Positions 52,004-59,355 of a DNA stretch of 64,000 nucleotides are shown piece after piece; within the stretch, counting starts at the first letter, position 1; every line of letters starts with the position of its first letter. The stretch spans positions 2,170,001-2,234,000 of the forward strand of contig NZ_CP099546.1 of NCBI RefSeq assembly GCF_023973145.1, given 5' to 3'. The DNA is from Natronosalvus vescus. Its GTDB lineage: Archaea > Halobacteriota > Halobacteria > Halobacteriales > Natrialbaceae. The notes under the pieces are model-generated. The model was not told the DNA's origin. It ran no database searches and was given only the letters and a program-made list of their open reading frames with translations. A program made the translations under genes and the position numbers.

Positions 52004-54466
52004 TTACAGCGACCGCGAAGAGTTGAGCACCACGAGCGTGCTGCTCGTCGCCATAGCAACCGCCGCGAGTAACGGGTTGAGGAACCCGGCGACGGCCAGC
52101 GGGATGGCGATCGCGTTGTAGACGAACGCCCAGGCGAGGTTCTGTCTGATCCGCCGGTGAGTGGCGCTCGCGACGGCGAACGTCTCGGCAACCGACTCGA
52201 GGTCGTCGGAGACGATCACCGCGTCGGCGGCGTCGGTGGCCAGTTGCGTCCCGCTCCCCATGGCGATCCCGACGTCGGCAGCCGCCAGGGCGGGGGCGTC
52301 GTTGCTGCCGTCGCCGACCATCGCCACCGTCCCGCGCGAGCGAAGTCGTCGGACGGTTTCGGCTTTGGCTTCCGGCGGGACGCCAGCAAACACCCGGTCG
52401 ACGCCATCGACAGCCCTGAACCGATCGGCAGCGGCGCCCTCGTCGCCCGTGATGACGATGACCTCCCGGCCCGCCGACAGCGTTTCGACGGCCGACTCCC
52501 ACTCCGCTCGCGGTGCGTCTCCGACGACGATCACGCCGCGAGCAGCCCCCTCCCAGCCGACGACGACCGGGACGTCGCCGTCAGCTCTGGCCCGTTCTAT
52601 CGTCTTCTCGAAGTCCTCCGGGATCTCCCACTCGTTCTCGTCGAAGTGGTCGGGATGGCCGACGAGTACGCGGGTTCCATCGGGGAACTCGTCGTCGACG
52701 ACCATGCCAGCGACGCTTCGGGCCGTCCGCTCGAAGGTCTCGGTCGCCGCTGCCGTTGTGCCCGGCATCGTGTCGCTGTGCGTGTCTCCTTCGAGCCCCT
52801 GTTTGCTCGCCTTGGCGATTGCCGCCGCGATCGGGTGCTCGGAGAGCCGTTCGACCGCGGCCGCGCGCTCGAGCACGGCGTCGGGATCGTCGCCGACGAC
52901 CGCCTCGACCGACATCGAGCCTTCCGTGAGCGTGCCGGTTTTGTCGAAGGCGACGACATCGACGCCGGGGGCGTCTTCGAAGATGCTCTCGGCAGCGACG
53001 ACGATGTTGCGCGCGGCCGCCGACTGCACACCTGACGCGATTGCCAGCGGCGTCGCCAGACCCAGTGCGCAGGGACAGGAGACGATCAACACGGTGAGGC
53101 CGACGAGGAGGGCTGCCGTCGGGCTCGAGCCGGTCGCGAGCATGACCGCCGTGGCGATGGCGGCGACCGCGATCACCAGCGGGACGAAGATCGTCGCGAG
53201 TTTGTCGGCGAGTCGCTGCACACCGGGGCGAGCACTCTGAATCCGCCAGAGCAGGTCGACGAGACGATCGAGGGTGCTCTCGGCGTCCGGCCCGACCTCG
53301 ATTACGAGCGGGGCGTCCGTGACGACGGTTCCGCCGCGAACGGCGTCGTCGACGGCTTTCTCGACGGGGAGCGATTCTCCAGTCATCAGCGACTCGTCGA
53401 CGGCGGCTTCCCCCTCGAGGACGGTGCCATCGAGCGGGACGCGCTCGCCGGGTTTGACGAGGAGCGACTCGCCAGATTCGACGTCGGAGACCGGGACGCG
53501 CTCGCCGGTGTCGTGGCGGCGCGCCTCCGCGACCTGTTGTTCGGTTAGGTCGGCGAGCAGGCCCGCTGCTCGGCGTTTGACCACGCCTTCGTAGTAGGTG
53601 CCGCCGGTGACGACGAGGATGATCGCCACGGAGACGTCGAAGTAGAGATCCGTCCGCCCCTCGAGCATCGCCAGGGTACTGTAGGCGTAGGCGGCCAGCG
53701 CAGCCAGGGAGACGAGCAGATCCATGTTCGGCATCCCCGCCCGCAGGCTCACGTACGCCCCCCGGAGTATCGGGAACCCGGTGTAAAACAGGACGAACGA
53801 CGTCATCAGCCAGATGTTCGCGAAGATGTAGAGCTGGTCGAACCGACCGAACTCGACGACGGGATCGTAGCCGAAGTAGGTGGGGTACAGAAAGAGCACG
53901 TACCACATCATCACCATCATGCCGAACAGGCCGCCGCCGGCGAGGAACTTCGCGAGCGCCTGCTCCTCGCCGTCGCTGCCCCGCCCGACGCCGCGTTCGC
54001 GGGCGTTGTAGCCGGCACCGGTCAGCGTCTCACGGAGGTCGTCCTCCTCCAGCCGGTCGGGGTCGTAGACGAGCCTGACGGTGTCGCTCGCGTAGCTGGC
54101 CTCGGCGGCGTGGACACCCTCGACGCTGATCGCTCGCCCCTCGAGAAACGCCTCGCAGGTGGCGCAGTGCATCCCGTCGACGGTGAAGAAAGCGTCCTCG
54201 CCGTCAACAGTCTCGAGGTCGTCGCCCTCGGTCTCGCCGTCGATCGTCGCTCGGACGTCGCGCGCCGTCGACTCCTCGAGGTCGCCGAGTGCGTGATGTA
54301 CCTGCAGGCAGCCCTGACAGCAAAATTGCCCGCTAACGTCGTCGCCGGTGACCGGGTCGGCCGGAAGCGGGAGGCCACAGAGGGAACAACCGTCCTCGTT
54401 CGTACTCGTGGAGTCGCCGCTGGAGGTCACGCTCGAACCGGCGTCCGCGGATGGTGGCGACGTCAT
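52004..54466 (-). CDS. Copper-transporting P1B-type ATPase (CcoI/FixI-like)
   Basis: An 820-residue heavy-metal ATPase. Order: an N-terminal metal-binding segment with C27, C30, C49, C50 and C53 (the treble-clef-like type seen in FixI/CcoI and CopA2), an HMA domain with C101-x-x-C104 in GMHCATCEAF, eight membrane helices with the CPC motif (C464, C466), phosphorylation site D508 in DKTGT, the SEHPIA motif and GDGSNDAPAL hinge. The N-terminal pattern and the adjacent oxidase point to copper export for oxidase assembly, not detoxification. It is the third gene of the operon that starts at 55527, 21 bases after the SafE-like gene. Confidence 0.9.
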   Translation of the reverse strand: MTSPPSADAGSSVTSSGDSTSTNEDGCSLCGLPLPADPVTGDDVSGQFCCQGCLQVHHALGDLEESTARDVRATIDGETEGDDLETVDGEDAFFTVDGMHCATCEAFLEGRAISVEGVHAAEASYASDTVRLVYDPDRLEEDDLRETLTGAGYNARERGVGRGSDGEEQALAKFLAGGGLFGMMVMMWYVLFLYPTYFGYDPVVEFGRFDQLYIFANIWLMTSFVLFYTGFPILRGAYVSLRAGMPNMDLLVSLAALAAYAYSTLAMLEGRTDLYFDVSVAIILVVTGGTYYEGVVKRRAAGLLADLTEQQVAEARRHDTGERVPVSDVESGESLLVKPGERVPLDGTVLEGEAAVDESLMTGESLPVEKAVDDAVRGGTVVTDAPLVIEVGPDAESTLDRLVDLLWRIQSARPGVQRLADKLATIFVPLVIAVAAIATAVMLATGSSPTAALLVGLTVLIVSCPCALGLATPLAIASGVQSAAARNIVVAAESIFEDAPGVDVVAFDKTGTLTEGSMSVEAVVGDDPDAVLERAAAVERLSEHPIAAAIAKASKQGLEGDTHSDTMPGTTAAATETFERTARSVAGMVVDDEFPDGTRVLVGHPDHFDENEWEIPEDFEKTIERARADGDVPVVVGWEGAARGVIVVGDAPRAEWESAVETLSAGREVIVITGDEGAAADRFRAVDGVDRVFAGVPPEAKAETVRRLRSRGTVAMVGDGSNDAPALAAADVGIAMGSGTQLATDAADAVIVSDDLESVAETFAVASATHRRIRQNLAWAFVYNAIAIPLAVAGFLNPLLAAVAMATSSTLVVLNSSRSL

Positions 54467-54487
54467 GGGTCGATTACGGGGAGGCGG

Positions 54488-55306
54488 TTACAGCGGTTGA
54501 TAGAACGGAATGTGCGGGTGGGGAAGATGGATCCCCAGAAGCATCAGTCCGTGCTGGAGCGGGACGTACCCGAGAACGAGAAAGCCGGCACCGAGTGCGC
54601 GATGAAGTCGAACGCGGGTCGTCATCGACAGCGAGCCCAGCAGTGTCCCGTAGGCGAACAACGTCGGAATCGTGCCGAGGCCGAGGGCCCCGAGCGAGAA
54701 CGCTCCCCGGATCGGATCGCCGAGCGCGAAGGCGTACAGGTAGGCGGGATAGATGATGGGGCACGGGAGCAGGCCGTGAATCGCCCCAAGTCCGACGATT
54801 CCGGGGGAGTTCGCCAGCCGGTCGACGCGACTCACGAGGACGCTCGAGAGCCGGGCGAACAGCGGGCCGACGAGGGGGAGTCCGTGCGGGATTCCGGGTT
54901 GTCCGCGGAGGTAGTAGGCGCCGCTGGCGATAATCGCGATGCCGACGAGGATCCCGGCCACGCCCCGGATCGGGTCGCCGACGGTCGAGACGGCATCGGC
55001 AGAGGTGTACGCGAGCGCTCCGACGAGGCCGAACAGGCCACCGATCGCGGTGTAACTCGCCGCACGCCCCACGTTGAACAGCGCGTGCTGGCGCACCTCG
55101 GTCAGCGAGAGGGTGTCGGGTCTCGAGGTACTCGATTTGGTGATTCGGTCGGCGTAGGTAGTCACGAGCGGGCCACACATCCCCAGACAGTGTGCCCCGG
55201 CGAGAATGCCGACCAGGAAGAAGACCAGCAGGTCGACGTGGCCGCTCGCCACGGTGGTTCCATGATCGTGTGCTAGAACGACTGGTGGGAGCCAGAGACC
55301 ACCCAT
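54488..55306 (-). CDS. SafE/DsbD-like membrane transporter
   Basis: A 272-residue membrane protein of the sulfite exporter TauE/SafE or DsbD_2 family. Text: VFFLVGILAGAHCLGMCGPLVTTYADRI (residues about 28-55, with the conserved cysteine pair), FNVGRAASYTAIGGLFGLVGAL, IHGLLPCPIIYPAYLYAFALGD and HRALGAGFLVLGYVPLQHGL. Such proteins often neighbour ccoI in bacterial cbb3 loci, where they are thought to help copper or thiol delivery. The start is ATG 55306, two bases after the upstream stop, and the ATPase follows 21 bases downstream. A His-rich N-terminus (AHDHGTT) and C-terminus (HLPHPHIPF) may bind copper. Confidence 0.85.
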   Translation of the reverse strand: MGGLWLPPVVLAHDHGTTVASGHVDLLVFFLVGILAGAHCLGMCGPLVTTYADRITKSSTSRPDTLSLTEVRQHALFNVGRAASYTAIGGLFGLVGALAYTSADAVSTVGDPIRGVAGILVGIAIIASGAYYLRGQPGIPHGLPLVGPLFARLSSVLVSRVDRLANSPGIVGLGAIHGLLPCPIIYPAYLYAFALGDPIRGAFSLGALGLGTIPTLFAYGTLLGSLSMTTRVRLHRALGAGFLVLGYVPLQHGLMLLGIHLPHPHIPFYQPL

Positions 55307-55308
55307 CC

Positions 55309-55527
55309 CTACCGGGCACCGGAACCGTCATCGGTTGTCTGGTGACCGTGCTCATCACCTGCAATCGGTCCAGTTGCGACGTACAGCGCAGCGACGATAA
55401 TAACGACGTTGATGACCGTCACGACACCGGCCAGACTCGCACCACCGAACCCGTACCAGAGGGCGGGAGCGATCGCCAGCAGTCCGAGTGCAGCTACCCA
55501 GCGAACCGGCAGTCCGTCGATACTCAT
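55309..55527 (-). CDS. Small membrane protein, first gene of the copper-delivery operon
   Basis: A 72-residue protein: MSIDGLPVRWVAALGLLAIAPALWYG, then a second helix (GVVTVINVVIIVAALYVATGPI) and a His-containing soluble end (DEHGHQTTDDG). It begins an operon with the SafE-like and ATPase genes (two-base gap to the next). The TATA box at 55551 supports the ATG at 55527. Its role is unknown; it could be a small assembly factor or subunit. Confidence 0.72.
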   Translation of the reverse strand: MSIDGLPVRWVAALGLLAIAPALWYGFGGASLAGVVTVINVVIIVAALYVATGPIAGDEHGHQTTDDGSGAR

Positions 55528-55550
55528 GGCACAGTGTCGGTGCCTCGAGT

Positions 55551-55559
55551 GCATAAAGG
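55551..55559 (-). promoter_or_regulatory. TATA-like box of the copper-delivery operon
   Basis: On the minus strand it reads CCTTTATGC, centred 28 nt before the ATG at 55527. It lies nine bases from the palindrome at 55568-55586. Confidence 0.6.
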
Positions 55560-55567
55560 TCGATCCA

Positions 55568-55586
55568 GTTCCCAGGTCGTGGGAAC
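55568..55586. promoter_or_regulatory. Palindromic operator, copy 1
   Basis: GTTCCCA-GGTCG-TGGGAAC, perfect 7-bp arms with a 5-base centre, between the divergent copper-delivery operon and the oxidase operon. It ends 41 bases before the oxidase ATG at 55627 and starts 41 bases after 55527, so it could control both. Copies 2 and 3 are at 58518 and 58912. Confidence 0.75.
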
Positions 55587-55626
55587 GGGTAGAATGTTGA
55601 GTAGGCAACCGTCGCTAGCACCAGGT

Positions 55627-55827
55627 ATGTCATCGGACGCTGTGGAACTAGAGCCCCAGATTAGTCACGACGACGAACTGGAACGCCAGATTGGTCACGA
55701 CGAGTTCGATCCCGTCGGAACGCTCGCGTTAATCGGACTGTACTTTCTGATTCTGGTCTTAATGTGGTTGTTCATGTACTTCGTCGAATTCCTCGGTAAC
55801 GATCCGACAGTGGTGGGGATGGTATGA
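55627..55827 (+). CDS. cbaD: Small subunit of the ba3-type oxidase (CbaD-like)
   Basis: A 66-residue single-helix protein: an acidic N-terminus (SSDAVELEPQISHDDELERQIGHDEFDP) and one membrane helix (TLALIGLYFLILVLMWLFMYFVEFLG). It is the first gene of the oxidase operon and overlaps subunit II by ATGA. In Natronomonas the ba3 oxidase has two such small subunits; the name is assigned by position. Palindrome copy 1 lies just upstream of the weak promoter. Confidence 0.78.
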   Translation: MSSDAVELEPQISHDDELERQIGHDEFDPVGTLALIGLYFLILVLMWLFMYFVEFLGNDPTVVGMV

Positions 55828-56708
55828 ACATTCACGCCTACGAGAAACTCTGGTTGATCGCGGCGTTGCTCTTGATCGTGGGCTTCGTCGCGACGATCAC
55901 GTACGGGGCCGTCGGGTTGGGCATCGCGATGGTGGACGACTCCGAAGAGACGCTCGATCCGAACGCGCTCGACGAACACGAACGCTTCGGTGACCTCGGC
56001 GTCCACCAGACGGGTGAAAACCAGTACGACGTCAACGTTCGAGCCTACCAGTTCAACTACGACCCCGGGACGACGGCCGTCCACGACCCGATCGTCCTTC
56101 CCGAAAATAGCGAAGTGACCTTCTACGTCACCAGCTCCGACGTCATTCACAGCTTCAGCCTCGTCGGAACGAACGTGAACTCGATGGTCATCCCCGGTGA
56201 GGTATCCGCGATGACCGTCGAGTTCGGTGACCCCGACGAGTACGGGATCCTCTGTAACGAGTACTGTGGCTCCGGCCACCACGCCATGGAGGGAATCGTT
56301 CAGGTCGTCCCCGAAGAAGACTTCCACCTCTTCTCGATCGAGTCCGTCGACGCTCACGAATCCGTCGAACCCGGAGACGACCTCGAGCTGACGGCCACCG
56401 TGGCCAACGATGCGCTCGCGGAAGAGACGGCGGCGGTCGACCTCGAGATCGGCGACGAGACCTACGAGAACGAGGTCACGGTCGACGCCGAGTCGACGGG
56501 CACGGTCACGTTCACCGTCGACACGGGCAGCCTCGACACCGACGATCTGGAGGCACTCGACTGGACGGTTACCGTCGAATCGGGTTCGCCGGCAACGTTC
56601 GATGACGGCACCGAAAGCGGCAGCGTCGACCTCGAGGGACAGGGCGAGGATGAGACTGGAACGGACGATGATGGAACCGCAACCGAAGACGAGGAGGGAG
56701 ACGAATGA
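55824..56708 (+). CDS. cbaB: Heme-copper oxidase subunit II (CuA, ba3 type)
   Basis: A 294-residue subunit that holds the CuA centre. An N-terminal helix (KLWLIAALLLIVGFVATITYGAV) is followed by the cupredoxin domain. The ligands H109, C144, E146, C148, H152 and M155 (DVIHSF and CNEYCGSGHHAM) match the Thermus ba3 spacing exactly. After residue 165 there is an extra 130-residue region that looks like an external beta-sandwich (LFSIESVDAHESVEPGDDLELTATV ...) ending in an acidic tail; this is not in the Thermus protein. It overlaps cbaD and cbaA by four bases each. Confidence 0.92.
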   Translation: MNIHAYEKLWLIAALLLIVGFVATITYGAVGLGIAMVDDSEETLDPNALDEHERFGDLGVHQTGENQYDVNVRAYQFNYDPGTTAVHDPIVLPENSEVTFYVTSSDVIHSFSLVGTNVNSMVIPGEVSAMTVEFGDPDEYGILCNEYCGSGHHAMEGIVQVVPEEDFHLFSIESVDAHESVEPGDDLELTATVANDALAEETAAVDLEIGDETYENEVTVDAESTGTVTFTVDTGSLDTDDLEALDWTVTVESGSPATFDDGTESGSVDLEGQGEDETGTDDDGTATEDEEGDE

Positions 56709-58435
56709 GTGCCTACATCGATAGATTCCCGGCAGAAGCAAAAGTAATTAGATCGGCGTTTTACGCTTCGTTCATCGCGCTCGCATTGGGGGCGGCGTTC
56801 GGGCTGATCCAGACGCTCCACCGGACGGACTTCGTCCGGATCATTCCGTCGGATATGTACTACACCGTGCTGACAGCCCACGGGGTGTTCATGGTCGTGA
56901 CGTTCACGATCTTCTTCCTCGTCGCCGTGTTCACCTGGGCGGTGACGACCAGCCTCGATCGAGAGGTCGAGGACATTCGATTTACCTGGTCGTGGTACGG
57001 CCTGATGTCACTCGGGACGCTGTTCGCCGGCGTCGCGATCCTGGCCGGGTTCACCGACGCCGTCGACATGAGTGCGGACGTTCTGTTTACGTTCTACGCA
57101 CCCCTGCAGGCCCATCCGCTGTTTTACATCGGACTGGTACTATTCGTCATCGGGACGTGGCTCGCCGGGGCCGACTGGTTCCGCTCGTGGTGGGCCTGGA
57201 AACAGGAGAACCCCGACGAACGAATTCCGCTGCCGACGTTCATGGTCTTGACGACGATGATCATGTGGTACCTCGCGACCATCGGCGTCGCGATTTCGAT
57301 CATCGTCTTCCTGCTGCCGTGGTCGCTCGGCCTCATCGACACGGTCAACCCGACGCTCACGCGGACGCTCTTCTGGTTCTGGGGCCACCCAGTCGTCTAC
57401 TTCTGGCTGATGCCTGCGTACATGATGTGGTACCTGTTGTTACCGACGGTGTCCGGCGGTCGCCTGTTCAGCGACCCGCTCGCCCGCGTCGTGTTCGTCC
57501 TCTTCTTGCTGCTGTCGACGCCCGTCGGCATCCACCACCAGTACCTCGATCCCGGGATCGCTGAAGGGTTCAAGTTCATCGCGATGACGAACACCATGTT
57601 CCTGCTCTTGCCAAGCCTGCTGACGGCGTTTACCGTCGTCGCGAGCATGGAACACGGAGCTCGCCAGCGCGGCGGCGAAGGGTATTTCGGCTGGCTCGGC
57701 GCACTGCCGTGGCGTGACCCGGTCTTTACGGGCATGGCGCTCGCCGGGCTGATGTTCGCCGCCGGCGGGTTCTCCGGGATGATCAACGCCGGGATGAACA
57801 TCAACTACCTCGTCCACAACTCGCTGTGGGTGCCCGGCCACTTCCACCTCACCGTCGGCACCGCCGTCGCCCTGACGTTCATGGCCGTCTCCTACTGGTT
57901 CATCCCGCAGGTGACCGGCCGGGAACTCGTGAGCAAACCGATCGCACTCGTCCAGGTCGTCCTGTGGTTCGTCGGGATGACCTTCATGTCGAACGCAATG
58001 CACCGGGGCGGCCTCCTCGGCATTCCGCGACGGACTGCTGAACCGGAGTACACCGGCTTCGAGTTCGAAACTGCCGTCGGCACCATCGGCGAACTCAACG
58101 CTCAGATCGCTCTCGGTGGCGTCTTGCTCACCCTCTCGACCGTGTTGTTCCTCGGGAACATGCTGATCACCGCGTTCAACGACGAGGCGGTCACCCTCGA
58201 GGACAACACCATCCCGAAACCGCTCTCGGGGCCGGAGGATGCACCGCTCGTCCTCGACAACATCAAGCTCTGGACGGCGATCGCTGTCGTACTCGTTATC
58301 CTCGCGTACACGCTGCCCCTCGCAGCCATCGTCGAACGAGGCGGTCTGTTCGGGCCCGGTGGTGACGCCTTCCCGATGATGATCGACCTCGTTCGAACGG
58401 GGCTGCTCGAGAGCCTGTCCGCGGTGACCGGCTGA
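56705..58435 (+). CDS. cbaA: Heme-copper oxidase subunit I (ba3 type, B family)
   Basis: The catalytic subunit that reduces oxygen to water and pumps protons. It is 576 residues with about 13 membrane helices. The active-site pattern matches B-family ba3 oxidases: H228 and Y232 (WGHPVVYFW, the cross-linked His-Tyr pair), H277 and H278 (GIHHQY) and H379/H381 (GHFHLTVG) for heme and CuB, with the same spacing as Thermus ba3. Overlaps cbaB by ATGA, so the first three genes form one operon. The donor is probably a halocyanin. Confidence 0.94.
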   Translation: MSAYIDRFPAEAKVIRSAFYASFIALALGAAFGLIQTLHRTDFVRIIPSDMYYTVLTAHGVFMVVTFTIFFLVAVFTWAVTTSLDREVEDIRFTWSWYGLMSLGTLFAGVAILAGFTDAVDMSADVLFTFYAPLQAHPLFYIGLVLFVIGTWLAGADWFRSWWAWKQENPDERIPLPTFMVLTTMIMWYLATIGVAISIIVFLLPWSLGLIDTVNPTLTRTLFWFWGHPVVYFWLMPAYMMWYLLLPTVSGGRLFSDPLARVVFVLFLLLSTPVGIHHQYLDPGIAEGFKFIAMTNTMFLLLPSLLTAFTVVASMEHGARQRGGEGYFGWLGALPWRDPVFTGMALAGLMFAAGGFSGMINAGMNINYLVHNSLWVPGHFHLTVGTAVALTFMAVSYWFIPQVTGRELVSKPIALVQVVLWFVGMTFMSNAMHRGGLLGIPRRTAEPEYTGFEFETAVGTIGELNAQIALGGVLLTLSTVLFLGNMLITAFNDEAVTLEDNTIPKPLSGPEDAPLVLDNIKLWTAIAVVLVILAYTLPLAAIVERGGLFGPGGDAFPMMIDLVRTGLLESLSAVTG

Positions 58436-58517
58436 TCGTCTCCTTTCGCGTCTTTCCTGTCGCTTCGCCTCTTTGTCGGCCGGACTCGTCCCTCGAGTGT
58501 CGATTTTCCAACCCCGG

Positions 58518-58536
58518 ATTCCCACGGCGTGGGAAT
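58518..58536. promoter_or_regulatory. Palindromic operator, copy 2
   Basis: ATTCCCA-CGGCG-TGGGAAT, perfect 7-bp arms (8 with the outer G/C pair). It lies 42 bases before the ATG of the leader ORF at 58578, almost the same distance as copy 1 to cbaD, so it should serve a promoter starting there. Confidence 0.75.
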
Positions 58537-58577
58537 CGGCGCGAGCGTACTTGGTCGGCCGCCTCGTCTCTGTCACC

Positions 58578-58643
58578 ATGAACCGACAGTCGTCATCCGG
58601 CGTTGGCATTTCCACGGCCGCTCGAACGGAGGTGAGCGGCTGA
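58578..58643 (+). CDS. Possible 21-residue leader peptide before the cbaE-like gene
   Basis: ATG 58578 opens MNRQSSSGVGISTAARTEVSG, ending at a TGA whose last base is the first base of the next ATG (TGATG). It contains GGAGGTG (58628-58634), a ribosome binding site eight bases before that ATG. The operator spacing suggests the transcript starts near 58578. It may be a translated leader that couples the small oxidase gene; the peptide has no recognisable family. Confidence 0.4.
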   Translation: MNRQSSSGVGISTAARTEVSG

Positions 58644-58840
58644 TGCGGATCTCGAGGGGAGCCCTGCTCGTGTTGTTGGCGTTCACCGTTCCAGTTCTCG
58701 TCGAACTCAGAACAGTACTCGGCTTCTTCGACATCGAGCTCTCGCTTACGGGCGTGCTGATCATCGGTGTCCTCGTCGTCGGTGGCATCCTCTTCTGGGC
58801 GACGTTCCCGGAGCGTGACCAGAGCACCGCCACGGCGTAA
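58643..58840 (+). CDS. cbaE: Small membrane subunit near the ba3 oxidase (CbaE-like)
   Basis: A 65-residue protein with two hydrophobic helices (ALLVLLAFTVPVLVELRTVLGFF and LTGVLIIGVLVVGGILFWATFP). It follows cbaA by 207 bases and is preceded by palindrome copy 2 and by a leader ORF that overlaps its start by one base. Position and size fit the small CbaE subunit of haloarchaeal ba3 oxidases; the name is by context only. Confidence 0.65.
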   Translation: MRISRGALLVLLAFTVPVLVELRTVLGFFDIELSLTGVLIIGVLVVGGILFWATFPERDQSTATA

Positions 58841-58911
58841 ACTGTCTCGGAGGTGCCTGGTACCTCGAGATTCTGTGTCTTCATCAGGTAACAGTCGTTT
58901 TTCGCGTCCTC

Positions 58912-58930
58912 GTTCCCACCGACTGGGAAC
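58912..58930. promoter_or_regulatory. Palindromic operator, copy 3
   Basis: GTTCCCA-CCGAC-TGGGAAC, perfect 7-bp arms. It lies 50 bases before the ATG at 58980, upstream of the third unit of the locus. Confidence 0.75.
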
Positions 58931-58979
58931 CGGGTTCCGTCCTTTTTGAGACCAACTGCGTACGAATATTCGAGACACC

Positions 58980-59243
58980 ATGCCAGAGAACACACACGAC
59001 ATCGGGAACACCCGCTGGTTCCGTGCGATAACGGGGACGCTCTGGGCGCTGGTCGTCGCGCTCACCGCAGTCGGACTCTACACGGTTGCCCCGGAGCAAA
59101 TTGCGATGCTGTACACCTCCGAATACGTCATCAGTACGGCGCTGTTCGGAACCTTCATGCTCGGTGTCGCCTTCTTCGTCTTCAGGCACTACCCAATTCG
59201 AACGCCGAGCGGGCGACGCGACCGACGGGTACACTCGCGGTAG
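58980..59243 (+). CDS. Small membrane protein of the oxidase locus
   Basis: An 87-residue protein with two hydrophobic helices (ITGTLWALVVALTAVGLYTV and YVISTALFGTFMLGVAFFVF) and a basic tail. It is preceded by palindrome copy 3, so it should be co-regulated with the oxidase. It may be another assembly or structural subunit; I do not recognise a family. Confidence 0.68.
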   Translation: MPENTHDIGNTRWFRAITGTLWALVVALTAVGLYTVAPEQIAMLYTSEYVISTALFGTFMLGVAFFVFRHYPIRTPSGRRDRRVHSR

Positions 59244-59325
59244 TGCGGTTCTCGTCTGCTGATGACCGTTCGCCATAGCTCACTGCACCGCCCGGTCTGA
59301 CAGCTGCGTTTGCGCAACCGATTCC

Positions 59326-59334
59326 TCTTTACAG
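59326..59334 (+). promoter_or_regulatory. TATA-like box of ileS
   Basis: CTCTTTACA centred 26 nt before the ATG at 59356. Confidence 0.5.
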
Positions 59335-59355
59335 CCGGAGTGATTCACCACGGGT

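Noticed and set aside
57440-59065. 541-codon open frame antisense to cbaA and the small oxidase genes
   Set aside because: It crosses several well-supported sense genes and two palindromes, and has no recognisable domain.
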